Below are positions 51,907-60,854 of a stretch of DNA of 64,000 nt, one piece after another. The stretch is taken from assembly GCF_016863095.1 (NCBI RefSeq), contig NZ_BOOF01000025.1:122468-186467 (forward strand). Direction: 5' to 3'. A program made the position numbers and the translations under genes. Position 1 is the first letter of the stretch. Each line of letters begins with the position of its first letter. This DNA comes from Microbispora siamensis (GTDB lineage Bacteria; Actinomycetota; Actinomycetes; Streptosporangiales; Streptosporangiaceae). The notes below the pieces were generated by a model. It saw nothing but the letters and a program-made list of their open reading frames with translations. It did no database searches and was not told the DNA's origin.

Positions 51907-54099
51907 GTGGGGAACGGGATGCCGCAGATCGCGCCGTTGCAACCGGGGGATCCGACCAGGCTCGGTCCCTTCGTGCTGTCCGGCCGTCTCGGCGAGGGCG
52001 GGCAGGGCGTGGTCTACTTCGGCCAGGACCAGGCCGGCGAGCGGGCCGCGGTCAAGCTGCTGCACGTCAAGTTCTCCGGCGACGCGACCGCCAGGTCCCG
52101 CTTCGCGCGGGAGTTGCGCGCCGCCCAGCGCGTGGCGAGCTTCTGCACCGCGCGGGTCCTCGCGGCCGACCTGCAGGGCGACACGCCGTACATCGCGAGC
52201 GAGTTCATCGACGGCCGGTCGCTGCGCGACGCCGTCGAGGCGGACGGGCCGCTGACCGGCTCGGGCCTGGAGCGGCTCGCGGTCGGCACCGCCACCGCGC
52301 TCACCGCGATCCACCAGGCGGGCATCGTCCACCGCGACTTCAAGCCCGACAACGTGCTGCTGGCCGTGGACGGCCCCCGGGTGGTGGACTTCGGCATCGC
52401 CCGCATCCTCGACTCGACCGCCACGATCACCAGCCGGGCGATCGGCACGCCCGCCTACATGGCGCCCGAGCAGATCTCCGGCGGCAAGGTCGGGCCCCCG
52501 GCCGACGTGTTCTCCTGGGCCTCCACAATCGCGTACGCCGCGACCGGTGACGTCGTGTTCGGCGGGAAGTCGATCGCGGTCGTGCTCAACCGCATCCTCA
52601 ACCACGACATCGACACCGGGATGCTGCCTGAGCCGCTCGGCGGGGTGGTCCGGGCGTGCCTGCGCAAGTCGCCCGACGAGCGGCCGACGGCCGACCAGAT
52701 CCTGCTGCGCCTGCTGGGCCGCGCGGTGTCGGGCGACGCGTCGGCGGTCGTGCTGTCCGAGGGGGCCGCGCACGCGGCCGACCCCGACGCCACGCGCCTC
52801 GCGCGCACCGGCCCGGGCCGCCCGATCGGTCCGGGACGCACCATGGGTCCGGCTGGCAGTCCGACTGGCGCCATGGGTCCTGGCCGCACCGCGGCGACGG
52901 GCGCGGGCTCCCCGCCGACGGGCGGCGCGCGGACCGGGGTAGGTGGCCACGCCTGGAACGACGTGCCGACCGGGGCGTCCCCCGCGCTCCTGCGGTCCTC
53001 CGGCCCCACCGACCCAAGGTCCGGTGGCGCGTCCGGTGGCGTCCCGCGCGAGGGTGCGGACCACGGCGGTTACGGCGCCGCACGGCCCGGCCTGGCGGAG
53101 CCGGCGCCGGATGGGACGGGGCCGCATGGGATGGAGCCCGCTGGGATCGGCCCGGACGGGACCGTGTCGGCCGGGATCGGCCGGGCGCGGCGCCGCCGCA
53201 GGGGCCTCGTCGGTGGGCTCGCCGCCGTGCTGGCCCTCGCGGCCGCCGGGGGCGCGGTCATCGCCGCCAAGACCGGCTTCGCGTTCGGCGGCGCGCCCCA
53301 GGACGGCGGCACCGGCCACGCCGTGCTCTCGCCGCGGCCGAGCCCGACGTACGCCTCGGTGTACGAGAAGGCGCGGCGGACCAAGCGGCTGACGATCGGT
53401 GTGCGGTGGGACGTGCCCGGGGTCGGCCTGGAGCAGGCGAGCGGGTTCAGCGGGTTCGACGTGGACGTCGCGACGTCCATCGCCCGGAGCCTCGCGGTCC
53501 CCGCGAGCGGGATCACCTTCCGCAGGGTCGGCGTCAACGACCGGGTCCGCGCGCTGACCGACCGCACGGTGGACATGGTCGTCGCGACCTACTCCTACGA
53601 CGACAACCGTGACGACGCGGTCACCTTCGCCGGGCCGTACTACAGGGCCCACGCCGACCTGCTGGTGCTCGCCGGTTCGCGGATCAAGAAGCTGGAGGAC
53701 CTGGCCGGACGCCGGATGTGCGCGCCCGCCGGCAGCACCACCGCCCGGCTCGTCGCGGGAAAGGCGGACGTCGAGCAGGTCCCGGTGAGCGACTACGCCG
53801 AGTGCATGAAGCTGCTGACGCGAGGCGAGGTCGACGCCGTACCGGGGGACGACCTCATCATCGCCGGCTTCGCCAACCGGGTGGCGAGCCTGAAGCTGTC
53901 GGTGCTCGGCCTGCGGCTGACCGACCAGCGCTACGCCGTCGGCCTGCCCAGGAAGGACGTGCGCACCTGCCGGGCCGTGGAGGACGCGATCGGCCGCATG
54001 TACGGCGACGGCACGATGCGTGACCTGCTGCGCAAGCACTTCGGCAACGTCGACTTCGATCCCGAACAGGACGCGCCGCCCAAGCTCGCCTGCCGGTAG
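51907..54099 (+). CDS. Receptor Ser/Thr kinase with extracellular solute-binding (SBP3) domain
   Basis: A 730-residue membrane kinase. The kinase domain (about 18-275) has GRLGEGGQGVVYFGQDQAGE, the Lys in AAVKLLH, IVHRDFKPDNVLLA, DFGIA and PAYMAPEQ. A Gly/Pro/Ala-rich linker (275-430) is followed by a helix near 433-455 (GLVGGLAAVLALAAAGGAVI). The outer domain (about 480-725) is a family 3 bacterial solute-binding fold: TIGVRWDVPGVGLEQASGFS, GFDVDVATSIARSL, DMVVATYSYDDNRDDAVTFA, GPYYRAHADLLVLAGSRI. A free amino acid or similar ligand may therefore act as kinase signal. GTG start. Confidence 0.9.
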   Translation: MGNGMPQIAPLQPGDPTRLGPFVLSGRLGEGGQGVVYFGQDQAGERAAVKLLHVKFSGDATARSRFARELRAAQRVASFCTARVLAADLQGDTPYIASEFIDGRSLRDAVEADGPLTGSGLERLAVGTATALTAIHQAGIVHRDFKPDNVLLAVDGPRVVDFGIARILDSTATITSRAIGTPAYMAPEQISGGKVGPPADVFSWASTIAYAATGDVVFGGKSIAVVLNRILNHDIDTGMLPEPLGGVVRACLRKSPDERPTADQILLRLLGRAVSGDASAVVLSEGAAHAADPDATRLARTGPGRPIGPGRTMGPAGSPTGAMGPGRTAATGAGSPPTGGARTGVGGHAWNDVPTGASPALLRSSGPTDPRSGGASGGVPREGADHGGYGAARPGLAEPAPDGTGPHGMEPAGIGPDGTVSAGIGRARRRRRGLVGGLAAVLALAAAGGAVIAAKTGFAFGGAPQDGGTGHAVLSPRPSPTYASVYEKARRTKRLTIGVRWDVPGVGLEQASGFSGFDVDVATSIARSLAVPASGITFRRVGVNDRVRALTDRTVDMVVATYSYDDNRDDAVTFAGPYYRAHADLLVLAGSRIKKLEDLAGRRMCAPAGSTTARLVAGKADVEQVPVSDYAECMKLLTRGEVDAVPGDDLIIAGFANRVASLKLSVLGLRLTDQRYAVGLPRKDVRTCRAVEDAIGRMYGDGTMRDLLRKHFGNVDFDPEQDAPPKLACR

Positions 54100-54127
54100 G
54101 CCCTGCCGCCCGTCCCCGGGCCGGGGG

Positions 54128-54664
54128 TCAGGCCTGGCGTTCGAGCTGGGCCATGGCGTCGTTCGCCCACTCCAGCGTGGTGCGGGTCTGCCGGATGCCG
54201 AGGTCCAGGGCGAGATTGCCGAACTTGACCCCGGAGGTCCCCTCCGGGACGGGGGAGGCGTGTTTGGCCGCCCAGAGGGCCTCCAGCTCGGCCTGCTTCT
54301 GTTCCATGTACGCCTTCAGCCGCTCCAGCACGTCCAGCGCTTCGCCGGGGTCGAGCAGCGGGAGCAGGAACGCCTGCAGCGCGACCTCGCTGCGCGCCGG
54401 ACCCGTGGGGTCGTGCCCGACCAGCCAGGCGCGCAGCTCCGCGCGGCCCTCCGGGGTGATCGAGTAGATCTTGCGCCCGCGCGCGCCCTCCGCCTCCACC
54501 GTCACCAGCCCGTCGGCGGTCATCTTCGCCAGCTCGGGATAGATCTGGCTGTGCCCCGCCTGCCAGACGTGGGCCACCGACCTCTCGAACTTCTTGGTCA
54601 GGTCGTAGCCGCTCGCCGAGCCGTAGGCCGTCAGCAGACCGAGAAGAGCGATGCGCAGGGACAT
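54128..54664 (-). CDS. PadR family transcriptional regulator
   Basis: A 178-residue repressor. The winged helix reads MSLRIALLGLLTAYGSASGY, DLTKKFERSVAHVWQAGHSQ, IYPELAKMTADGLVTVEAEG and RKIYSITPEGRAELRAWLVG. The C-terminal helices (VALQAFLLPLLDPGEALDVL, LERLKAYMEQKQAELEALWA) form the dimer region. It is divergent from a multidrug MFS transporter with a dyad between them (54687-54710), so it probably represses that pump. ATG 54664 is chosen; a GTG at 54673 is possible. Confidence 0.92.
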   Translation of the reverse strand: MSLRIALLGLLTAYGSASGYDLTKKFERSVAHVWQAGHSQIYPELAKMTADGLVTVEAEGARGRKIYSITPEGRAELRAWLVGHDPTGPARSEVALQAFLLPLLDPGEALDVLERLKAYMEQKQAELEALWAAKHASPVPEGTSGVKFGNLALDLGIRQTRTTLEWANDAMAQLERQA

Positions 54665-54686
54665 GCCCCTCACTATACCTCCGGAT

Positions 54687-54710
54687 TGACATGTCAGCTC
54701 TTACATGTCA
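54687..54710. promoter_or_regulatory. 24-bp dyad between PadR and MFS genes, probable operator
   Basis: TGACATG (54687-54693) and CATGTCA (54704-54710) are inverted arms 10 bases apart. Within it, ACATGTCA occurs twice. Same overall length as the PadR palindrome at 2357-2380. Confidence 0.7.
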
Positions 54711-54720
54711 CCTTCGACAC

Positions 54721-56160
54721 ATGCGATCCAGAAACGGACTCCTCCTGTTCGCCGTGCTCGGCGGCATGTTCCTGGCGATGCTCGACCAGACGATCGTCGG
54801 GACCGCGCTGCCGAGGATCACCACCGAGCTGGGCGGCGCCGGCCTCTACACCTGGGTGGTGACCGCCTACCTCCTCACCTCGACCGTCACGGTCCCGCTG
54901 TACGGCCGGCTCTCCGACGCGTACGGGCGAAAGCCGCTCCTGCTGGTCGGGGTGGTCCTTTTCCTGCTCGGCTCGATCCTGTCCGGGGCGGCGCAGAGCA
55001 TGGGGCAGCTCATCGCCTTCCGCGGCCTGCAGGGACTCGGCGCGGGCGCGCTGCTGCCGCTGTCGCTGGCGCTGGTGATCGACCTGTTCCCGCCGGAGCG
55101 CAGCGGGCGGGTGCAGGGCGCCCTCGGCGGCGTCATGGCGCTGAGCTACATCGCCGGGCCGTTCCTCGGCGGCCTGTTCACCGACCACGCGAGCTGGCGC
55201 TGGGCCTTCTACGTGAACGTCCCGATCGGCGCCGTCCTCGTGGCCATCATCGTGTGGCGGCTCCCGCACCGGCCGGGGCACGGCGGGGCGCGGCCCGACT
55301 ACCTGGGCATCGCCGTTTTCAGCGCCGCGATCAGCGCACTGCTCGTCGGCCTGACCGAGAAGGGGGTCGACGGCCATACCTGGACGAGCGGGCCGGTCGC
55401 CGGCCCGATCGGCGCGGCGGCCGTGCTGCTCGTGGTGTTCGTCCTCGTCGAGCGGCGGGCCGCGGAGCCGATCGTGCCGCTCCACCTGTTCGCGAACGGC
55501 ACGTACTCGCTGGTCAACGTCGCGTCGTTCTTCACGGCGTTCTGCATGTACGCCGGGGTGGTCTTCCTGCCGCGCTACTTCCAGGAGGCGCACGGCCTGA
55601 GCGCCACCTCCTCGGGCCTGCACATCTACCCGCTGATGCTGGCGATGGTCGTGGGCAGCGCGGTGACCGGCGCCCTCATCTCGCGCACGCGCCGCTACAA
55701 GCCGTGGCTGGTGATCGCGCCGGTCTTCCTCGTCGCGGGCACGGCGCTGTGCGCGAACCTCGAGGTCGGCACCTCGACTCCGCTGCTCGTCGCCTGGATG
55801 GCGCTGATCGGGCTCGGGATGGGGCCCATGCTGTCCGGCCTCACCGTGGCGATCCAGACGGCCGTGCCGCCCCGGTTCATCGGCACGGCCAGCGCGAACC
55901 TGACGTTCTTCCGGCAGATCGGCGGCTCGGTCGCGCTGGCCGTCGCGGGCACGACGTACGGGTCGGTGGTGACGCGGGAGGCGCCCCTGCACGGCCTGCC
56001 CGCGGCCCACGCCGCCGCGACCGCGACCGTCATCCCCTGGCTGGGGGTCGTGGGCGCGGTCGTCGCCCTCCTCGCGCTCGCCCTGCTGCCCGGTGTCGAT
56101 CCCCAGGGCGGCGTGCGGCTCGACAGGCCGGCACCCCAGCAGGACCTCGTGGCCGCATGA
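54721..56160 (+). CDS. MFS multidrug efflux transporter, DHA2/EmrB-QacA type
   Basis: A 479-residue exporter with about 14 helices. The DHA2 signatures are GGMFLAMLDQTIVGTALPRI in helix 1, YLLTSTVTVPLYGRLSDAYG RKPLL in the helix 2-3 loop, and AGPFLGGLFTDHASWRWAFY in motif C. ATG at 54721 is chosen because an earlier ATG (54691) lies inside the operator. It is controlled by the divergent PadR regulator. The likely substrates are lipophilic drugs or antibiotics. Confidence 0.92.
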   Translation: MRSRNGLLLFAVLGGMFLAMLDQTIVGTALPRITTELGGAGLYTWVVTAYLLTSTVTVPLYGRLSDAYGRKPLLLVGVVLFLLGSILSGAAQSMGQLIAFRGLQGLGAGALLPLSLALVIDLFPPERSGRVQGALGGVMALSYIAGPFLGGLFTDHASWRWAFYVNVPIGAVLVAIIVWRLPHRPGHGGARPDYLGIAVFSAAISALLVGLTEKGVDGHTWTSGPVAGPIGAAAVLLVVFVLVERRAAEPIVPLHLFANGTYSLVNVASFFTAFCMYAGVVFLPRYFQEAHGLSATSSGLHIYPLMLAMVVGSAVTGALISRTRRYKPWLVIAPVFLVAGTALCANLEVGTSTPLLVAWMALIGLGMGPMLSGLTVAIQTAVPPRFIGTASANLTFFRQIGGSVALAVAGTTYGSVVTREAPLHGLPAAHAAATATVIPWLGVVGAVVALLALALLPGVDPQGGVRLDRPAPQQDLVAA

Positions 56161-56267
56161 GACGGGCGTGAGACTCCAGCTCAGCGGCGCTCCGAGCGGC
56201 GTGTCGGACGGTGCGCGGGGCCCGTCCGGCACGGTTGAATTGATCTCAAGCGTTCGGGGGAGCGGCA

Positions 56268-57143
56268 GTGGGTCGTAGGGTCGTCACGGGTTTGGTCTGT
56301 GTGTTCGTCGCCGGAGCGCCGCAACCGGCGCTCGCCTTCTCGGGGGAGGCGCCCCGGCCGGCGCCGGTGAAAGAGCCGTTGAAGCATCAATGGGGCACGG
56401 CCGACCTCGCGGTCGGCATCACCGCCTCGCCGAAGGTGGCGCAGCCGGGGCAGCCGCTGACCTACCACGTCACGGTGCACAACAAGGGCCCGGGAGACGC
56501 CGTGCTGCCGACGCTGCGGGTCGCGCTGCCCAAGGACTTCCAGATCGTCAACGTGGGCGTGGCGGAGTGCGAGCCCGGCCAGGCCCGCAACCGGGTCGTC
56601 TGCCATTCGTCCGACGACGTCCTGCCCGGCGGCTCGGGCGACATGACGATCACAGGGGTGATCGCGCCGGGCGCGCACGGCCCGCTGCGGGCGCGGGCCG
56701 ACCTGACCTCCGAGGTGGTCGACCAGGACGAGACCGACAACACGGCCGAGGCGGTGACCAGGGTCGACGAGGGGGCCGACCTGGCGATGCGGTTCCGCTC
56801 CTCGACCAGGTTCATCCGCCCGGGCCACTGGTTCTCCGTACGGGCGGAGGTGCGCAACCGGGGGCCGCGCGTCGTGCGGGACGCCTACGTGTTCTTCCAG
56901 CCGCGCGAGGCCCGGCTGCTGTCCGCCAGGGGCGGGCGCTGCCGGGGGAACCGCCAGTTCGTGGGGTGCTCGCTGCCGCCGATCAGGTCGGGGTCGCGCG
57001 GGCTGCTCGAACTCGTGTTCCGGGTGCCGTCCCGGGCCTCGCACGCCGTGGCGACGATGGCCACCGTCTACTCGCGCCGCTACGGCGACCGCCGCCCGGC
57101 CAACAACAAGGCCAGCGTACGGGTGGCCCTGCGCCGCGCCTGA
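56268..57143 (+). CDS. Secreted protein with two CARDB/DUF11-like domains
   Basis: A 291-residue exported protein: a signal peptide (RRVVTGLVCVFVAGAPQPAL), then two Ig-like CARDB/DUF11 domains. Domain one begins ADLAVGITASPKVAQPGQPL with YHVTVHNKGPGDAVLPTLRV; domain two begins ADLAMRFRSSTRFIRPGHWF with VRAEVRNRGPRVVRDAYVFF. Each holds a cysteine pair. It probably acts in cell-surface adhesion or wall structure. GTG start. It converges with galE. Confidence 0.8.
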   Translation: MGRRVVTGLVCVFVAGAPQPALAFSGEAPRPAPVKEPLKHQWGTADLAVGITASPKVAQPGQPLTYHVTVHNKGPGDAVLPTLRVALPKDFQIVNVGVAECEPGQARNRVVCHSSDDVLPGGSGDMTITGVIAPGAHGPLRARADLTSEVVDQDETDNTAEAVTRVDEGADLAMRFRSSTRFIRPGHWFSVRAEVRNRGPRVVRDAYVFFQPREARLLSARGGRCRGNRQFVGCSLPPIRSGSRGLLELVFRVPSRASHAVATMATVYSRRYGDRRPANNKASVRVALRRA

Positions 57144-57192
57144 CCGGCGGTGCGCCGTCGGCCGGGCCGGCGGCTCACCCGGGGATCGGGGT

Positions 57193-58146
57193 TCAGGCCG
57201 GCTTCGTGGAGGCGGTCCAGGCGTCGGCGACCATGTCCCGCAGCATCGCGTGGGCCGGCTTCCAGCCCAGCTCGCGCTGGATCTTCTCCGACGACGCCAC
57301 CAGCACGGCCGGATCGCCGGAACGGCGCGGCGCGACGGTGATCGGGATGGGGTGCCCGGTCACCTCGCGGCAGACGTCCACGACCTCCTTGACCGAGAAG
57401 CCCGTGCCGCTGCCGAGGTTGTAGATCCGGTGCTCGCCGGGCGTGCAGGCGTCCAGGGCGAGCAGGTGCGCGCGGGCGAGGTCGGCGACGTGGACGTAGT
57501 CGCGGATGCACGTGCCGTCCGGAGTGGGGTAGTCGGTGCCGAAGACGCTGACCGACTCGCGCTCGCCGAGGGCGACCTTCAGGATGTTGGGGATCAGATG
57601 GGTCTCGACCGTGTGCCGCTCGCGGAACTCGCCGTACGCCCCGGCCACGTTGAAGTAGCGCAGGCTGACCGCACCGAGGCCGTACAGCCCGGCGAAGGCG
57701 GTGAGCGCGGTGTCCACGGCGAGCTTGGAGGCGCCGTAGGGGTTGGTGGGGCGGGTCGGGTCGGTCTCCAGGATGGGCGTGCGCTCCGGCTCGCCGTAGG
57801 TGGCGGCGGTGGAGGAGAACACGATCCGGTTCACCCCGGCCTGCCGCATGGCGTCGAGCAGCGCGAGCGTGCCGCCGAGATTGTGCGACCAGTACAGCCC
57901 CGGCTTCTCCACGGACTCGCCCACCAGCGACTTGGCCGCGAAGTGGAGCACGGCGTCGAACCCTTCGGACAGCACGCCGCCCGCCTCGGTGATCGACGCC
58001 TGCACGAACGCGGCTCCGGGCGGCACGGCGTCGGCGTGCCCGGTCGACAGGTCGTCGAGCACCGTGACCTCGTGCCCCTCCTCCAGGAGTTGCGCCGCCA
58101 CGACGCTGCCGATGTACCCGGCTCCACCAGTAACCAGCAGCTTCAC
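57193..58146 (-). CDS. galE: UDP-glucose 4-epimerase
   Basis: A 317-residue NAD-dependent epimerase for UDP-glucose and UDP-galactose. The nucleotide motif is [20 protein letters not shown], the active Ser/Thr region [12 protein letters not shown], and the catalytic Tyr/Lys [11 protein letters not shown]. Substrate-site motifs [28 protein letters not shown] and [20 protein letters not shown] are intact. It may feed wall polysaccharide synthesis. Confidence 0.95.
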   Translation of the reverse strand: MKLLVTGGAGYIGSVVAAQLLEEGHEVTVLDDLSTGHADAVPPGAAFVQASITEAGGVLSEGFDAVLHFAAKSLVGESVEKPGLYWSHNLGGTLALLDAMRQAGVNRIVFSSTAATYGEPERTPILETDPTRPTNPYGASKLAVDTALTAFAGLYGLGAVSLRYFNVAGAYGEFRERHTVETHLIPNILKVALGERESVSVFGTDYPTPDGTCIRDYVHVADLARAHLLALDACTPGEHRIYNLGSGTGFSVKEVVDVCREVTGHPIPITVAPRRSGDPAVLVASSEKIQRELGWKPAHAMLRDMVADAWTASTKPA

Positions 58147-58309
58147 TGTTTGCTCCTGTTCAAAAGTGTTGGATTATGTACGTCCAGGGCCTAGCTTACG
58201 CGCTTCCCATGAGGAGCGGGTTAAATGCCACCAGTACCGCAATCTCAGCGGGTAACAGGAGATTGCGACGACCGGCCTGGCCTGCCTGACACCCGAACGG
58301 ACTGATGAC

Positions 58310-59632
58310 GTGAGCAACGTCGCGGTGACCATCGCCCTGGTCCTCATATTCATCCTGATCGGCGGTTTCTTCGCCGCGGCCGAGATGGCGATGGTCTCGC
58401 TGCGGGAGAGCCAGATCCGCCGCCTGAGCCGCGACGAGGGACGCCGCGGCGCGCGGGTGCAGAAGCTCGCCCGCGACCCCAACCGCTTCCTGTCGGCCAT
58501 CCAGGTCGGGGTGACCGTGGCGACCGTGCTGTCGGCCGCGCTCGGCGCCGACGCGCTGGGCCCGCGGTTCGCCCCGGTCCTGGTGCAGTGGGGCCTGCGG
58601 CCGAGCGTGGCCGCGCCCGTCGCGTTCGTGGCCGTCACACTGGCCATCTCGTACGTGACCCTGGTGCTCGGCGAGCTGGCGCCCAAGCGGCTCGGCCGGC
58701 AGCGGGCGGAGAGCCTGTCGCTCATGACCGCCCCGCTGCTCGACCGGATCGCGACGCTGTCGAGGCCGGTGATCTGGCTGCTGTCCAGGTCGACCAACGG
58801 CGTCGTACGGCTGCTCGGCGGCAACCCGTCCGCCGACAGGGCGGCCATGACCACCGAGGAACTGCGCGACATGGTGGTGGGCCACAGTGAGCTCACCCAG
58901 GACGAGCGCGACGTGATCGCCGAGGTGTTCGCGGCGGGCAAGCGGCAGCTCAGGGAGGTCATGCTGCCCCGCACGGAGGTCGAGTTCATGGCGGCCGACA
59001 CCCCGCTCGCCGAGGCCGCCGTGCTCGCGGCGGCCATGCCGCACTCCCGGTTCCCCGTCTACCGCGACACCTATGACGACGTCATCGGGTTCGTCCACGT
59101 GCGGGACCTGCTCGACCCCGTACGCACCGGGCGGCTGGAGCCGATCAGCGAGGTCGTGCCGATCCGTCCGGTCAAGCTCGTGCCGGCGAGCAAGCGGGTC
59201 CTCGCCACGCTCGCGGAGATGCGCGACGAGGGCCACCACCTGGCCATCGTGGTGGACGAGTACGGCGGCACCGACGGCATCGTGACGCTGGAGGACCTGG
59301 TCGAGGAGCTCGTCGGCGACATCCGCGACGAGTACGACGAGAGCGGCGACGCCGTACGCGTGATCGCCGGAGACGTGGAGGTCGAGGGACTGGTCAACCT
59401 GGACGAGTTCCACGCGCAGACGGGCGTGCGGCTGCCCAGCGGGCCGTACGAGACCCTGGGCGGATACGTCATGGCCTTCCTCGGCCACCTGCCCCAGCGC
59501 GGCGAGGTCGTCGAGGCGCCGGGCGTCACGCTGACGGTGACGGAGATGGACGGCCGCCGCGTCTCCCGTGTCCGCGTCACCCGCAATCCCCCCGAAGACG
59601 CGGCGCCGGCGGCGCCCGCGGCGGCCGGCTGA
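58310..59632 (+). CDS. CNNM/CorC-family membrane transporter (hemolysin family)
   Basis: A 440-residue protein. A DUF21 membrane domain with three or four helices (VAVTIALVLIFILIGGFFAA, VAAPVAFVAVTLAISYVTLV) with GELAPKRLGRQRAESLSLM. A CBS pair follows (MLPRTEVEFMAADTPLAEAA, SRFPVYRDTYDDVIGFVHVR, HHLAIVVDEYGGTDGIVTLE), then a CorC_HlyC domain (GDVEVEGLVNLDEFHAQTGV, GYVMAFLGHLPQRGEVVEAP). It probably exports Mg2+ or Co2+. GTG start. It is divergent from galE. Confidence 0.93.
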   Translation: MSNVAVTIALVLIFILIGGFFAAAEMAMVSLRESQIRRLSRDEGRRGARVQKLARDPNRFLSAIQVGVTVATVLSAALGADALGPRFAPVLVQWGLRPSVAAPVAFVAVTLAISYVTLVLGELAPKRLGRQRAESLSLMTAPLLDRIATLSRPVIWLLSRSTNGVVRLLGGNPSADRAAMTTEELRDMVVGHSELTQDERDVIAEVFAAGKRQLREVMLPRTEVEFMAADTPLAEAAVLAAAMPHSRFPVYRDTYDDVIGFVHVRDLLDPVRTGRLEPISEVVPIRPVKLVPASKRVLATLAEMRDEGHHLAIVVDEYGGTDGIVTLEDLVEELVGDIRDEYDESGDAVRVIAGDVEVEGLVNLDEFHAQTGVRLPSGPYETLGGYVMAFLGHLPQRGEVVEAPGVTLTVTEMDGRRVSRVRVTRNPPEDAAPAAPAAAG

Positions 59633-59766
59633 GCGGCGGGCGTGCGCGGGACGACTCCGGGGCCTCACGCCGTGCCCGGAGAAAGGCGCCCCGTCGACGG
59701 GGACGAGCCCGCGCCCCCGGGCCGCGTCTGTCGCGGGCAGCCCGCGACTCCTGACAGAATTGCCGT

Positions 59767-60780
59767 ATGGCTCTTGCTCGCGTCCTGTCCGGTATCCAGC
59801 CCACCGCCGACTCGTTTCACCTGGGCAACTATCTCGGCGCGATCCGCCAGTACGTCGCGCTGCAGGACACGCATGAGGCCTTCTTCTTCATCGCCGACCT
59901 GCACGCGCTGACCGTCGCGCCCAAGCCCGACGAGCTGCGCCGGCGCACCAGGATCGCCGCCGCCCAGCTGTTCGGCGCGGGGCTCGACCCGGAGCGCGCC
60001 GCGGTCTTCGCGCAGAGCCATGTGCGCGAGCACAGCGAGCTCGCCTGGTATCTGATCTGCCAGACCGGCATGGGCGAGGCCGGGCGGATGACGCAGTTCA
60101 AGGACAAGTCCGCGCGGTACGGCGAGAGCTCGGCCAGCGTGGGCCTGTTCACCTACCCGATCCTCCAGGCGGCCGACATCCTGATCTACCAGGCCGACCA
60201 GGTGCCGGTCGGGGTGGACCAGAAGCAGCACCTGGAGCTCAGCCGCGACCTCGCGCAGCGCTTCAACAGCCGCTACGGCCAGACGTTCAAGGTGCCGAGC
60301 CCGTACATCCTCAAGGAGGTCGAGAAGATCACCGACCTCCAGGACCCGACCGCCAAGATGTCCAAGTCGTCGTCGAGCCCGCAGGGCATCCTCGACGTGC
60401 TGGAGGAGCCGAACGTCCTGCGCAAGAAGATCATGCGCGCGGTGACCGACACCGGCAGCGACGTCGTCGCCGACGAGGAGAACAAGCCGGGCGTCACCAA
60501 CCTGCTGCGGATCCTGTCCGCGCTGACCGGCACCCCGATCCCCGAGCTGGAGACGCGGTTCGCCGGGCAGGGATACGGCACCTTCAAGAAGGAGGTCGCC
60601 GAGGCCGTCATCGAGACGTTCTCCCCGATCCGGGAGCGTACGGAGAAGCTGCTGGCCGACGAGGCCGAGCTCGACCGGATGCTGGTCGCGGGCGCCGCCC
60701 GGGCCCGCAAGGTGGCCCGCGAGACGATGGAGCAGGTCCGCGAGCGCCTCGGCCTGCTCCCCACGTCGCACTTCGAGTGA
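59767..60780 (+). CDS. trpS: Tryptophanyl-tRNA synthetase
   Basis: A 337-residue class I synthetase charging tRNA-Trp. It has the HIGH-like motif in SFHLGNYLGAIRQYVALQDT and the KMSKS motif in DPTAKMSKSSSSPQGILDVL. The Trp-pocket and catalytic region includes FIADLHALTV and YPILQAADILIYQADQVPVG. The length fits the bacterial enzyme. Only one copy is in the window. Confidence 0.97.
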   Translation: MALARVLSGIQPTADSFHLGNYLGAIRQYVALQDTHEAFFFIADLHALTVAPKPDELRRRTRIAAAQLFGAGLDPERAAVFAQSHVREHSELAWYLICQTGMGEAGRMTQFKDKSARYGESSASVGLFTYPILQAADILIYQADQVPVGVDQKQHLELSRDLAQRFNSRYGQTFKVPSPYILKEVEKITDLQDPTAKMSKSSSSPQGILDVLEEPNVLRKKIMRAVTDTGSDVVADEENKPGVTNLLRILSALTGTPIPELETRFAGQGYGTFKKEVAEAVIETFSPIRERTEKLLADEAELDRMLVAGAARARKVARETMEQVRERLGLLPTSHFE

Positions 60781-60854
60781 ACCGCGACTGAGGCCGCGGC
60801 CCCGCTCCGGGCCGCGGTCGCCGCGCGCATCGAGACGCCTTCTCCGGGTACACC

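Noticed and set aside
54691..54720. ATG at 54691 as the start of the MFS transporter
   Set aside because: It lies inside the PadR dyad, and the protein family normally begins near RNGLLLFAVLGG, fitting ATG 54721.
58196..59668. Long minus-strand frame of 490 codons
   Set aside because: Antisense to the CNNM/CorC gene, whose domains are clear; composition is that of a shadow.
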